NCBI RefSeq assembly: GCF_937873765.1
Contig: NZ_CALMZC010000002.1
Location: forward strand, 1 to 64,000
Reading direction: 5' to 3'
Length of the DNA stretch: 64,000 nucleotides
Source: an uncultured Thiothrix sp.
Lineage (GTDB): Bacteria > Pseudomonadota > Gammaproteobacteria > Thiotrichales > Thiotrichaceae
Shown here: in pieces, positions 7,686-16,248 of the stretch
Numbering within the stretch: the first letter of the stretch is position 1
How the letters are laid out: every line of letters starts with the position of its first letter
Translations under genes and position numbers: made by a program
The notes under the pieces: generated by a model
Databases searched by the model: none
Seen by the model: only the letters and a program-made list of their open reading frames with translations
What the model was told of the DNA's origin: nothing

Positions 7686-8897
7686 ATGTCCCCAAAACCA
7701 CTACAAGGTATTCGTGTTCTCGATCTTTCGCGCATTTTAGCAGGGCCATGGTGCAGTCAACAGCTTGCAGATCTCGGTGCTGAAGTCATCAAAATCGAAA
7801 AACCGAATGAAGGGGATGATACACGCCGTTGGGGGCCGCCTTGGTTAGAGAACTCGAAGGAAGCGGCTTATTATCTTTGTGCTAATCGCGGCAAGCAGTC
7901 CGTGACTATTGATATGGCTAAACCCGCAGGACAAGCCTTATTGCATGCATTAGTCAAACACTGCGATGTGGTTTTGGAAAACTTCAAAGTGGGTGGCTTG
8001 AAAAAATATAAGCTAGATTATGACAGCTTAAAAAACCTCAAACCCGATCTAATTTATTGCTCCATTACCGGCTTCGGTCAAACCGGTCCTTATGCCCAAC
8101 GTGCAGGTTATGATTTTATGATTCAAGGCATGGGTGGCTTAATGAGTTTAACCGGTCAGCCCGATACTGAACTAGGTGGTGGCCCTGTAAAAGTCGGTGT
8201 CGCTTTTGCCGATATTTTCACCGGAATGTATGCGGTAAATGCTATTCTTGCTGCCCTATTCCAACGCCAGCAAACAGGGATTGGAACCCATATCGATTTA
8301 GCATTGCTGGATGTGCAAGTGGGTGTGCTCGCTAATCAAGCTTTGAATTATCTGACCTCGGGTCAAGTGCCTGAGCGTTTAGGCAATGCACATCCGAATA
8401 TTGTTCCTTATCAAGCCTTTGCGACTCAAGATGGACACTTGATTCTCGCTGTAGGTAATGACGCGCAATTCCAGCGCTTTTGTGAAGTCGCCGGTTGTAC
8501 TGAATTAGCTCAAGACGAACGCTTTTTAACGAATGCTAAACGGGTTGAACATCGTCAAACTTTAGTACCCTTACTAATCCCTGTGCTTAAACAACGTAGC
8601 ACCGACGACTGGTTATTAGCTTTAGAAAAAGTGGGCGTACCCTGCGGCCCTATTAATACCTTGGATCGCGTCTTTGCCGATCCACAAGTTAAACATCGCC
8701 AACTAGAAATTGAATTACCACATCCTGAAGCAGGTCAGGTGAAATTAGTCAGTAATCCGATTCGTTTTGATAATCAGGCTTTAAATGCAGATAAACCTCC
8801 ACCTTTATTAGGTGAACATACCGCTAGTGTTCTGCAAAATTTACTTGGGCTTGATGCAACCCAGCAAACTGCTTTAAAGGCAGCTGGGGTGATTTAA
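7686..8897 (+). CDS. CaiB/BaiF family CoA-transferase, likely glutarate CoA-transferase
   Basis: About 403 residues of the class III CoA-transferase family. Seen: PLQGIRVLDLSRILAGPWC at the start, GAEVIKIEKPNEGDDTR, and the conserved Asp in VAFADIFTG (about residue 176) that carries the acyl group. The pairing with glutaryl-CoA dehydrogenase suggests it activates glutarate, probably from succinyl-CoA, like the SUGCT enzymes. I prefer the ATG at 7686 over the GTG at 7680 because AGGTG just upstream is well placed for it. Its exact acyl donor is inferred. A weak 7-bp hairpin follows at 8908-8936. Confidence 0.8.
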   Translation: MSPKPLQGIRVLDLSRILAGPWCSQQLADLGAEVIKIEKPNEGDDTRRWGPPWLENSKEAAYYLCANRGKQSVTIDMAKPAGQALLHALVKHCDVVLENFKVGGLKKYKLDYDSLKNLKPDLIYCSITGFGQTGPYAQRAGYDFMIQGMGGLMSLTGQPDTELGGGPVKVGVAFADIFTGMYAVNAILAALFQRQQTGIGTHIDLALLDVQVGVLANQALNYLTSGQVPERLGNAHPNIVPYQAFATQDGHLILAVGNDAQFQRFCEVAGCTELAQDERFLTNAKRVEHRQTLVPLLIPVLKQRSTDDWLLALEKVGVPCGPINTLDRVFADPQVKHRQLEIELPHPEAGQVKLVSNPIRFDNQALNADKPPPLLGEHTASVLQNLLGLDATQQTALKAAGVI

Positions 8898-8983
8898 AGA
8901 CTTGACTGCTGGTGTGGCTCAGTAAAACCCACCAGCTAGCCTATCAACAGCAGCTTACAAAGCTTTAAAACTAAATAACATTT

Positions 8984-9619
8984 TTAACGTTCTAAACGCG
9001 CCCAAGTTAAATGTGCTGAGCGCTCTTGTAAACGCACCAAGCGAATCCAAAGCAAAGTCATATGCTCCAAATGCAGGGCTTGCTCTAAACCACCCACATC
9101 CACCGGATCCCAACCCAGTTCTGCAATTAAGTGTGCGACTTGCTGTTTAGCGCTTTGGCTATTTCCACAAAATAACATCGCTGGCTTCAGACTCGCGTTG
9201 GGAAACTGATTATCTTCAAAATTCTCAAAGCCATAAATAGAAAAAGCTTTTACCACCGCTGTAGTTGGTAATTGGTTTTGGATGACTTGTGTACCTGATT
9301 GTTGGTTATTTAGGCCATGGCTGAGCTGTGCACCGACCGGATTGGTGCAGTCAATCAAAACTTTACCCGCTAACTCTGTGCTCACACTAGCTAATACAGT
9401 TTCATTCGCTGCATAGGGTGTGGCTAGAAAGATAATTTCTGCCTGACCCACGGCGCTGTTTGGCTCAGCTACCCGCAAATGAGGATTTCGCTCAAGCGCT
9501 TTAAGCACACTAGCGGATTCAGCATCCTTAGCTGCCAAAGACACTTGATGGCCTAAACGCTGCAAATGATCAGCTAAAGGTGCACCTACCTGCCCATAAC
9601 CTAAAAAAGCAATTTTCAT
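8984..9619 (-). CDS. NADPH-dependent F420-reductase-like oxidoreductase
   Basis: 211 residues. The N-terminus has a Rossmann dinucleotide motif (FLGYGQVGAPLADHL, GxGxxG at 7-12), followed by FLATPYAANE, VLIDCTNPV and VVKAFSIYGFENF. These are the pattern of NADP oxidoreductases of the coenzyme-F420-dependent family, most of which in F420-less bacteria have unknown substrates. It follows the DJ-1-like gene by 2 bases and has a strong GGGAGGTG ribosome site, so the two form an operon. This operon is divergent from a LysR-type gene. Confidence 0.75.
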   Translation of the reverse strand: MKIAFLGYGQVGAPLADHLQRLGHQVSLAAKDAESASVLKALERNPHLRVAEPNSAVGQAEIIFLATPYAANETVLASVSTELAGKVLIDCTNPVGAQLSHGLNNQQSGTQVIQNQLPTTAVVKAFSIYGFENFEDNQFPNASLKPAMLFCGNSQSAKQQVAHLIAELGWDPVDVGGLEQALHLEHMTLLWIRLVRLQERSAHLTWARLER

Positions 9620-9621
9620 GA

Positions 9622-10389
9622 CTAAACACCTCCCAAAGCAGCGATGACCAAACGTGCAGTCGCTTCACCTGAAAAGTTTTGCTGCCCGGTCACTAAGTTA
9701 CCATCACGGATGGCAAAGCTGCGCCACAACCCGGCTTGCACATAATTAGCGCCCAAAGCTTTGAGCTTATCCTCAATGCGCCATAGCATAATATGTTGAT
9801 CACGTGACAATAGACCATAACTCCAAACCGCTTGATCGGCAAAATCCTCTTCAACATTCGCAAACCCAGTGACGGTTTTTCCTTTCACTAAATATTCACC
9901 ATTACTTAAACGGGCAAAAGCTAGTAAAGCTGTACCATGACATAAAGCGGCTACTACTTTACCCGCTTCATAAAATTCAACAAACTTAGTTTGCAAACCC
10001 TGCTCTTGTTCAAAGCTAAACATGGGTGCTTGCCCACCGGCTACCAATAAAGCATCAAACTCATCTAAAGATAGTTCGCTGATGGCTCGGGTATGATCAA
10101 CTAAAGCTTTTAACTCTGGCGTATGTATAAAGCCTTGGCTGATCAAATCGGTTTTACTGTAGCCACTTTGATCATTCGGATCACTCATAGCATCCGCTAC
10201 ACAAGCTCCACCTTGGGGACTGAATATCGTGACCTGATACCCCTGCTCCGTGAAAACATAATACGGATGGGTCAGTTCACTCCACCAAAAGCCTACTGGC
10301 CAACCAGTAGTTGTGGAAACACTCGAATTAGCAAGCACAATGGCTACACGTTTAGGTTGTTGAACTAAATTTGGATCTTTTAAACTCAT
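9622..10389 (-). CDS. DJ-1/PfpI superfamily protein (Hsp31-like)
   Basis: 255 residues of the class I glutamine-amidotransferase-like/DJ-1 superfamily. The nucleophile Cys lies in VVAALCHGTALL (about residue 150), with the glycine-rich strand ALLVAGGQAPMF ahead of it. N-terminal GWPVGFWWSELTHPYYVF resembles the Hsp31-like branch. Such proteins act as glyoxalases, chaperones or deglycases; which applies here cannot be read from sequence. The start has AGGAG 6 bases upstream. It is the first gene of the two-gene operon divergent from the LysR regulator. Confidence 0.8.
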   Translation of the reverse strand: MSLKDPNLVQQPKRVAIVLANSSVSTTTGWPVGFWWSELTHPYYVFTEQGYQVTIFSPQGGACVADAMSDPNDQSGYSKTDLISQGFIHTPELKALVDHTRAISELSLDEFDALLVAGGQAPMFSFEQEQGLQTKFVEFYEAGKVVAALCHGTALLAFARLSNGEYLVKGKTVTGFANVEEDFADQAVWSYGLLSRDQHIMLWRIEDKLKALGANYVQAGLWRSFAIRDGNLVTGQQNFSGEATARLVIAALGGV

Positions 10390-10489
10390 CTCAAGCTCCT
10401 AGGTTGATTAATAGGAGCACAGTATGATTATCTCGTAAAAAAGGATAAATTAACGAATTTGAGAAATACTGTTAACTAATAAAGCAACA

Positions 10490-11383
10490 ATGGATTTTGA
10501 TAGCCTACAAATTTTTGTCAAAGTGGTGCAGCTAGGTAGTTTCACTCGTGCGGCTGATAGCCTCAACAAACAAAAAGCCTATGTCTCACGCAGCGTGACA
10601 CAATTAGAGCGAGCTTTAGGTGTGCGCTTACTTGAACGTACTACCCGCTCTATTTCCCTCACCGAATCGGGTCGGGAGCTATATGAGCGCGCGCTCGACA
10701 TTTTGCAAGCTATAGAAAATGTCCAACAAACCCTGCAAAGTTCACAATTCGAACCGCAAGGCACTCTCAAACTAAGCTGTGGGATTGAATTTGGCATGAT
10801 GGTAGTGAGCCACTGGCTCAGTGGTTATCTGCAAGAATATCCTCAAATGCGCATAGAAGCAGACTTCACTGGACGGTTAGTGGACATTGTAGGCGAAGGC
10901 TTTGATTTAGTGATTCGCTTAGGGCCTTTAAATGATTCTAGTTTGATTGCTCGTAAACTCGGAGAACTACATTATGGTTTGTTTGCCTCACCACACTATT
11001 TAGCACAATACCCTGTTTTACAGCATCCTCAGGAGTTAAATCAACACTCCCTGATAGTATTTTCGGGCGAACAACGCTATCCCAGTCATTGGGATTTGAG
11101 CAATGGGCAAGAGCAATTTAAGCTAGTGCATCAGCAAACTTCTTTGAAAATCAATAATAGTTTTGCAGTTGGAGAAGCTGCCGTAGCTGGCTTAGGGATT
11201 GCACAATTGCCGTTATTAATCGCCAAACCTTATGTACAAACTCAGCGGTTAATCAGAGTCTTGCCAGCTTGGGCAGCGGCTGCAGTTGAAATTCATGCTA
11301 TATATCCGAGCAATCGCTACCTTAATCCTAAAGTCAGAGCTTTTATTGATTATGCCTTGAAGCATTTACCTAAAGAAGATTAG
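10490..11383 (+). CDS. LysR-family transcriptional regulator
   Basis: 297 residues. N-terminal helix-turn-helix of the LysR type: FVKVVQLGSFTRAADSLN, then LERALGVRLLERTTRSISLT. The C-terminal part is the usual periplasmic-binding-protein-like effector domain, with TLKLSCGIEFG and AVAGLGIAQLPLLI. It is divergent from the DJ-1/oxidoreductase pair with 100 bases between, so it probably controls that pair. The effector is unknown. It ends 5 bases before the convergent degenerate-GGDEF gene stops. Confidence 0.85.
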   Translation: MDFDSLQIFVKVVQLGSFTRAADSLNKQKAYVSRSVTQLERALGVRLLERTTRSISLTESGRELYERALDILQAIENVQQTLQSSQFEPQGTLKLSCGIEFGMMVVSHWLSGYLQEYPQMRIEADFTGRLVDIVGEGFDLVIRLGPLNDSSLIARKLGELHYGLFASPHYLAQYPVLQHPQELNQHSLIVFSGEQRYPSHWDLSNGQEQFKLVHQQTSLKINNSFAVGEAAVAGLGIAQLPLLIAKPYVQTQRLIRVLPAWAAAAVEIHAIYPSNRYLNPKVRAFIDYALKHLPKED

Positions 11384-11388
11384 CATAT

Positions 11389-12525
11389 TCATAATTTAGA
11401 CGCCTTTACAATGAAGCGTCCTTGTTCTTGCTTAGCTTCCTCTAAAGCAGCATCTAATTGAGTATTAAAAGTTTCTAAAACAGAGCTAGCTTTAGCATCG
11501 CGCCTGCCTAATGGTGGACTAGCCGTGACTAAACCTACACTGAGTTGAAGATCCTCTTCTGTATCTAAATCCGCTTGAGCTAAGCGTCCTTGCAAACGTT
11601 CAGCAGTTAACAAAGCCTGCTCTGCAGAAGCATTTGGCAATAAAACTTTGAATACACAAGTATCTACATGAGCTAAACAATCTGAGGAACGATATAAGGC
11701 TGTTTTAATCACGCTAATAAAATGTGGTAGCTGTTTGGAGCCGGCAGGTTCTAACTCTAATTTAAGCGCTGACAAATATTGATGCTCACGTGCTGCATAT
11801 TGCCACTCTAGCTTAAGCAGCACATCGAATTCGGCTGCATTGAGAAGATTATTCTTCTGGGGCTGGCGCATTTCGACTAATAGATAGTGCTCGTGATCCT
11901 GATGAGCTTTAAGCAACATTGCTAGGGCATTGATAGTAATCGTGACTGTCAAAGCAGCAAACAACATGACCACTGCACTAGTCCAACGCCCCTGCAACAG
12001 CATGAAAAAGATACCCGGCAAAGTAATAATAGCGGTTTGAACATAAAACACTGCTTGTAAAATAGCTGCACGTGGAATGTTCAAACAGACCAACACTCCC
12101 AATAACGCTAACAACTCATAATCAACCGTATGCTGATGATAAATAATCACCAAACTTAAACAACCCCAGAGTGCACTATTTAGACTAGTGAGATAGAAGT
12201 TATAGTCTATGAGTTTACGCGCTTCTTGCTCAGCTCCATACTTGGCGAGCGGAAAACTAGAATCAATGAACAGGTTAAAACTTGTCGTTAGAAAAATTAA
12301 ACAAAGTAAGCTTATCAGCAAGGCTTGATCTAAGCCACGCTCCCATGTGAAGCTATACAATTTAGCAATGATTAAAATTGCCAGTACAGAACAAACCCAA
12401 TAAACCCAGCGATAGCGTCGTAGCATGCGCGCATAGCTATACCATGTGACATGCTGAGCACTTAGTTCGTCAGCTGATATTTTTATTAAGCTGCTTGTTG
12501 TCATACGTCCCCAGAGGCACTTCAT
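11389..12525 (-). CDS. Membrane protein with degenerate GGDEF domain
   Basis: 378 residues. The first ~215 residues carry about six hydrophobic segments (VYWVCSVLAILIIAKL, LLISLLCLIFLTTSF and others). The C-terminal part matches the GGDEF fold's outline: RSSDCLAHVDTCVFKVLLP, then ERLQGRLA, LQLSVGLVTASPP and LDAALEEAKQEQGR. The signature loop reads HVDTC where GGDEF would be, so diguanylate cyclase activity is unlikely. It may bind GTP or c-di-GMP or serve as a partner. Met8 (12504) has a GGGGA close upstream and may be the real start. No linked effector was seen. Confidence 0.7.
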   Translation of the reverse strand: MKCLWGRMTTSSLIKISADELSAQHVTWYSYARMLRRYRWVYWVCSVLAILIIAKLYSFTWERGLDQALLISLLCLIFLTTSFNLFIDSSFPLAKYGAEQEARKLIDYNFYLTSLNSALWGCLSLVIIYHQHTVDYELLALLGVLVCLNIPRAAILQAVFYVQTAIITLPGIFFMLLQGRWTSAVVMLFAALTVTITINALAMLLKAHQDHEHYLLVEMRQPQKNNLLNAAEFDVLLKLEWQYAAREHQYLSALKLELEPAGSKQLPHFISVIKTALYRSSDCLAHVDTCVFKVLLPNASAEQALLTAERLQGRLAQADLDTEEDLQLSVGLVTASPPLGRRDAKASSVLETFNTQLDAALEEAKQEQGRFIVKASKL

Positions 12526-12589
12526 TTTAATGGTTTATTAACTGCCACCTTAGCATAAAATCGTATAAAAAATACACAATCCACTCAAG

Positions 12590-13534
12590 TTAACCTGCTT
12601 TTCCTATCCACTGAACCATATCAGCAATCACTTTTGAGCCTTGTAAATCACGCATCAGCATATGCCAGCCATTCGGATAACGGATTTGTTGAGCTTTTCC
12701 AATTTTCGGTAACCGCGCCCAGAGCATATCAGTCGGTTTCTTCGGAATTAGCTGATCTTTTTCCCCGTATAAAAGTAGAACGGGAAGTTTAGCCTTATCC
12801 GCCGAGGCATAGGCTTTATCCATTAGTTCGACCAAACCTGCTACCGTGTCAATGCGTGATTTGCGAATCATCCACGGGCTTTTCCAAATACGTCTGAGCA
12901 TGGCGGTATTATCACTCGGGCGAATATTTAAGCCTTCGCCCGTTGGTGACCAAGCGGGCGTAAAGCGTTTAGCAAACTCCAAAGACCAGCGCTGATAAAA
13001 AGGTTGGGTCTCGCTAATCCACACAGCCGGTGCGAGCAGAATAATGCCATCTGCGGCTAAGTCACCACTACCTGCAGCTAGCAAAGCGACAGCCCCACCC
13101 ATGGAGGTCCCCGCTATATAAAGAGGCTGCTGGGGGTGTAATTTACGTAAGAGCTTAGTAAACTCTCGTGCATCTTCCGCCATACGCTCTGCGCTTGACC
13201 ATAAGCCACGATAAGGTGAACGCCCAAAGCCGCGTTGATCATACGCCCAGACCGCTACCCCCTGTTTAGCAAAATAGGCTCCCACTTCAGCAAAAGCACC
13301 GGGATACTCGTTAAAGCCATGCAAAAGCAGTAAATTGGCCTTCACCTTACCTTGAGGCAGCCAGCTTTGTGCAACTAGCTCCGTACCATCACTCGCCCGA
13401 AATACCGGCTGTTGAATGAGGCTAGGTTCTAGTTTGTCCGACCCCAAAGGCACACTTGCAGTGGTACAAGCACTCAAGAGCCATACACTCAGGAATAAAC
13501 TTAAGACGAGTTTATAAGTCGGTAGATAGTTCAT
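12590..13534 (-). CDS. Lysophospholipase-like alpha/beta-hydrolase lipoprotein
   Basis: 314 residues. A lipobox LLSAC puts the lipid-bearing Cys at about 23, so it should be membrane-anchored in the periplasm. The hydrolase part is of the serine aminopeptidase S33/monoacylglycerol-lipase type: LLLLHGFNEYPGAF, nucleophile Ser 144 in AGTSMGGA, acid Asp 260 in LYGEKDQLIP and His 291 in NGWHML. The substrate is probably a lysolipid or acylglycerol, inferred from family. It stands alone, with a divergent OsmC gene beyond its start. Confidence 0.8.
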   Translation of the reverse strand: MNYLPTYKLVLSLFLSVWLLSACTTASVPLGSDKLEPSLIQQPVFRASDGTELVAQSWLPQGKVKANLLLLHGFNEYPGAFAEVGAYFAKQGVAVWAYDQRGFGRSPYRGLWSSAERMAEDAREFTKLLRKLHPQQPLYIAGTSMGGAVALLAAGSGDLAADGIILLAPAVWISETQPFYQRWSLEFAKRFTPAWSPTGEGLNIRPSDNTAMLRRIWKSPWMIRKSRIDTVAGLVELMDKAYASADKAKLPVLLLYGEKDQLIPKKPTDMLWARLPKIGKAQQIRYPNGWHMLMRDLQGSKVIADMVQWIGKAG

Positions 13535-13658
13535 TATTTAGCCCAGATAACTGATTTGCTGTTGCGCTAACCCTAGCAGGACAAACACCTTTCCGCTACC
13601 ATGCGAGTGCAACAGACCATAACCAGCCATCAACTGACCGCGTTCGAGGGACAATATC

Positions 13659-14075
13659 ATGAATAGTAATGCCAAGGATCCGCATAGCGTCACCGTCAAT
13701 TTACGCGGGGGCGATGGTTACATCTGTGATATCAAAGCAGGTAATCATCAACTTGTTGCTGATGAGCCCATCCCGTTAGGTGGTACTGATCAAGGCCCTA
13801 CTCCTTATGTTTACTTGAAAGCTGCTTTAGGGGCTTGCACGGCGATGACGATTCGCATGTATGCTGAACGTAAGAAATGGCCGCTGCAAGACGCAATGGT
13901 TACCTTACGTCATAGCCGCGATGGCAATAAAGAAAGTGTGTTTGAGCGTGATATTAAGCTGATTGGCGATTTAGATGATGAGCAAAAACAACGCTTACTC
14001 GAAATTGCAGATCGCTGCCCTGTCCACAAGACCTTAAGCCATGGTGCTACCATCCTAAGTAAACTGATCGACTAA
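13659..14075 (+). CDS. OsmC-family peroxide-reducing protein
   Basis: 138 residues, full length for an OsmC/Ohr-fold protein. The two reactive cysteines are in place: Cys60 in LGACTAMT and Cys120 in DRCPVHKTL. The RCPVHKTL form matches the YhfA-like OsmC branch rather than Ohr. Such proteins reduce organic peroxides in the cytoplasm with thiol reductants. The start has GAGGGA 7-8 bases upstream. It precedes cysS by 27 bases, but no functional tie is implied. Confidence 0.8.
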   Translation: MNSNAKDPHSVTVNLRGGDGYICDIKAGNHQLVADEPIPLGGTDQGPTPYVYLKAALGACTAMTIRMYAERKKWPLQDAMVTLRHSRDGNKESVFERDIKLIGDLDDEQKQRLLEIADRCPVHKTLSHGATILSKLID

Positions 14076-14102
14076 CTCAATTGTCAATAAAATCATTCTC
14101 CT

Positions 14103-15485
14103 ATGCTAAAAATTTATAATAGTTTACACAATCGCAAAGAAGACTTTATTCCTTTAGAAGCGAACAAAATCCGCATGTATGTCTGCGGAATGACGGTGTA
14201 CGACTATTGTCATTTAGGGCATGCACGCGTCATGGTCGTGTTTGATATGGTCTATCGCTATTTACAAGCAGCAGGCTATGCAGTGACTTATGTGCGCAAT
14301 ATCACTGATATTGACGATAAGATCATTAAGCGGGCGAATGAAAATGCTGAACCTTTCACCACCCTCACGCAGCGCTTTATTGATGCCATGCATGAGGATG
14401 AAAAGGCTTTAGGTATTCTCTCACCAAGTTATGAACCGCGTGCAACTGAAAACATTCAAGTAATGCTCAGCATGATTAGCACCTTGATTGAGAAAGGTTA
14501 TGCCTATGTGGGTAGCAATCGTGATGTTTACTACGATGTGTCCAAATTTGCAGGCTATGGCAAATTATCAGGCCGCAAGCTAGAGGATTTACGTGCGGGC
14601 GAGCGCATTGCGATTGATGAAGTGAAAGATGACCCATTAGATTTCGTCTTATGGAAAGCGGCGAAAGAAGGTGAACCTGCGTGGGAATCCCCTTGGGGTT
14701 TAGGTCGTCCGGGTTGGCATATTGAATGCTCAGCCATGTCGAGCACTTTACTAGGTACACAGTTTGATATTCATGGCGGTGGGCATGATTTGCAATTCCC
14801 GCATCATGAAAACGAAATTGCACAAAGTGAAGCCTGCAATGGTCACCAATATGTAAACTACTGGATGCACAATGGCTTTATTCGGATTAATGACGAAAAA
14901 ATGTCAAAATCCTTGAATAATTTCTTCACGATTCGCGATGTACTTAAGACCTATAAAGCGGAAGAAATTCGCTATTTCATGTTGAATAGCCATTATCGCA
15001 GCCCCTTAAACTACAGTACTGAGCAACTTGATAATGCTCGTGCCTCCTTAACCCGTTTGTATACCGCATTACGCGATTTGCCCCAAGCAGCAGCGCCTGA
15101 GAATACAGAGCTAGAACAGCGTTTCCGCACGGTGATGAATGATGACTTCAACACACCGGAGGCCATCGCAATTTTATTTGAACTGGCACGCGAAATTAAT
15201 CGCTTACGCATGGAGCAGAATCAAACGGCTGCGGCTGAAACGGGCGCTTTACTGAAAAAACTTGCGGGTATTTTAGGTCTATTGGAACGTGACGCTGCAA
15301 ACTGGTTTAAAGGTGAAGCGATAGATGGTTTGGAGGATGCTGCGATTGAAGCTTTGATCCAAGCACGTTTAACCGCTCGCACCGCTAAAAACTGGACTGA
15401 ATCAGATCGAATTCGCGATGAGTTGAAAGCCAAAGGAATCCTGCTTGAAGATAAAGCCGGTGCTACCACTTGGCGACGCGCCTAA
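14103..15485 (+). CDS. cysS: Cysteinyl-tRNA synthetase
   Basis: 460 residues, the normal bacterial length. Charges tRNA-Cys with cysteine in the cytoplasm. Seen: Cys28 and the HIGH-type HLGH (37-40) in [13 protein letters not shown], the zinc-ligand set including Cys209 (HIECS) and the His/Glu of [10 protein letters not shown] (about 234-238), and KMSKS at 266-270. The C-terminal helical tRNA-binding part ends [16 protein letters not shown]. Its stop codon overlaps the left arm of an unusual set of inverted repeats. Confidence 0.97.
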   Translation: MLKIYNSLHNRKEDFIPLEANKIRMYVCGMTVYDYCHLGHARVMVVFDMVYRYLQAAGYAVTYVRNITDIDDKIIKRANENAEPFTTLTQRFIDAMHEDEKALGILSPSYEPRATENIQVMLSMISTLIEKGYAYVGSNRDVYYDVSKFAGYGKLSGRKLEDLRAGERIAIDEVKDDPLDFVLWKAAKEGEPAWESPWGLGRPGWHIECSAMSSTLLGTQFDIHGGGHDLQFPHHENEIAQSEACNGHQYVNYWMHNGFIRINDEKMSKSLNNFFTIRDVLKTYKAEEIRYFMLNSHYRSPLNYSTEQLDNARASLTRLYTALRDLPQAAAPENTELEQRFRTVMNDDFNTPEAIAILFELAREINRLRMEQNQTAAAETGALLKKLAGILGLLERDAANWFKGEAIDGLEDAAIEALIQARLTARTAKNWTESDRIRDELKAKGILLEDKAGATTWRRA

Positions 15486-15554
15486 ATATCTCTTAAGCAC
15501 ACCAATCCGCTCATCTCTTTAGTGACTAAGGCTAGGCCAGCTAAAGAGATATTT
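15484..15554 (+). promoter_or_regulatory. Mutually exclusive inverted repeats before DsrE-like gene
   Basis: The segment CTAAAGAGATATTT at 15541-15554 can pair with AAATATCTCTT at 15484-15494 (11 bp) or with ATCTCTTTAG at 15513-15522 (10 bp), but not fully with both. No T-run follows, so it is not a standard terminator. It could be an RNA switch, a processing site or an mRNA-stabilising structure between cysS and the next gene. Confidence 0.4.
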
Positions 15555-15609
15555 GCAATCTCTATTCAAGATGCTAGCTTAATTCTAAATTGCTAGGAGG
15601 AGATCATTC

Positions 15610-16113
15610 ATGTTGAAGAAGCTTGTTATCGGTTTAGGCTTAAGTTTATCGTTCATCAGTCCACTCAGTTTCGCTGAGGGTTTTGACCCGGGCATACCTG
15701 CACCTAAAGTCCCTACTGATTATTATGCGGGTGCAGAAAAAGTGGTAGTACATGTCTCTGTCGACGGTGACGAGAAAAAATACCTCGGTATTTTGGCCAA
15801 TATCAATAACTATATTAAAGCCTTGGATAGTACTGGCAAAAAAGCTGAAGCTATTGTGGTGATGAATGGCGAAGGTTTAGGCCTGCTAAAGCTAGCCAAA
15901 GACCTCGAATTGGAAAATGAGGCTAAGCTCCCCACACAATTAGAGAATCTCAAAGCCAAGGGTGTGAAATTCCAAATCTGCTACAACACCTTAGTCGGGC
16001 GTGAAATCAAACTTACTGATCTTTACGACGCTAAAGTAGAAGATGTGATTCCTTCTGGTGTGGCTGAAGTTGGTCGCTTAGAAGCGCAAGGCTATCGCTT
16101 ACTAAAGCCTTAA
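15610..16113 (+). CDS. Periplasmic DsrE-family protein
   Basis: 167 residues with a signal peptide (IGLGLSLSFISPLSFA, cut about residue 22). The mature part has the DsrE/DsrF-like alpha/beta pattern: KVVVHVSVDGDEKKYLGILA, AIVVMNGEGLGLL and a single Cys124 in FQICYNTLVG at the position where sulfur-carrier relatives have theirs. Cytoplasmic DsrE proteins relay persulfide in sulfur oxidation. This exported form is often seen in sulfur-metabolising bacteria, but its function is not established. Strong ribosome site AGGAGGAG. No dsr gene is in the window. Confidence 0.75.
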   Translation: MLKKLVIGLGLSLSFISPLSFAEGFDPGIPAPKVPTDYYAGAEKVVVHVSVDGDEKKYLGILANINNYIKALDSTGKKAEAIVVMNGEGLGLLKLAKDLELENEAKLPTQLENLKAKGVKFQICYNTLVGREIKLTDLYDAKVEDVIPSGVAEVGRLEAQGYRLLKP

Positions 16114-16159
16114 GCGACCAACTATCCTCTTGACTTGACCCGCGCAGCGGCCTCTTTTA

Positions 16160-16190
16160 GAGTCAAAACCGAAGATAACAGTTTTGACTC
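16160..16190 (+). other. 10-bp hairpin between DsrE-like gene and next ORF
   Basis: GAGTCAAAAC (16160-16169) and GTTTTGACTC (16181-16190) form a perfect stem with an 11-base loop. No T-run follows. It may end or protect the upstream transcript. Confidence 0.4.
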
Positions 16191-16248
16191 CCGTTGTGTA
16201 AAGACTTACTTCAACCAAATCCCAAATAACTATAAAGAAGTAGCCGCT

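Noticed and set aside
14476..14823. 115-residue ORF opposite cysS
   Set aside because: Fully inside cysS on the other strand, His-rich shadow without ribosome site.
16135..16248. Upstream TTG start for the unknown coiled-coil protein
   Set aside because: Crosses a 10-bp hairpin, no ribosome site, and composition differs from the rest.
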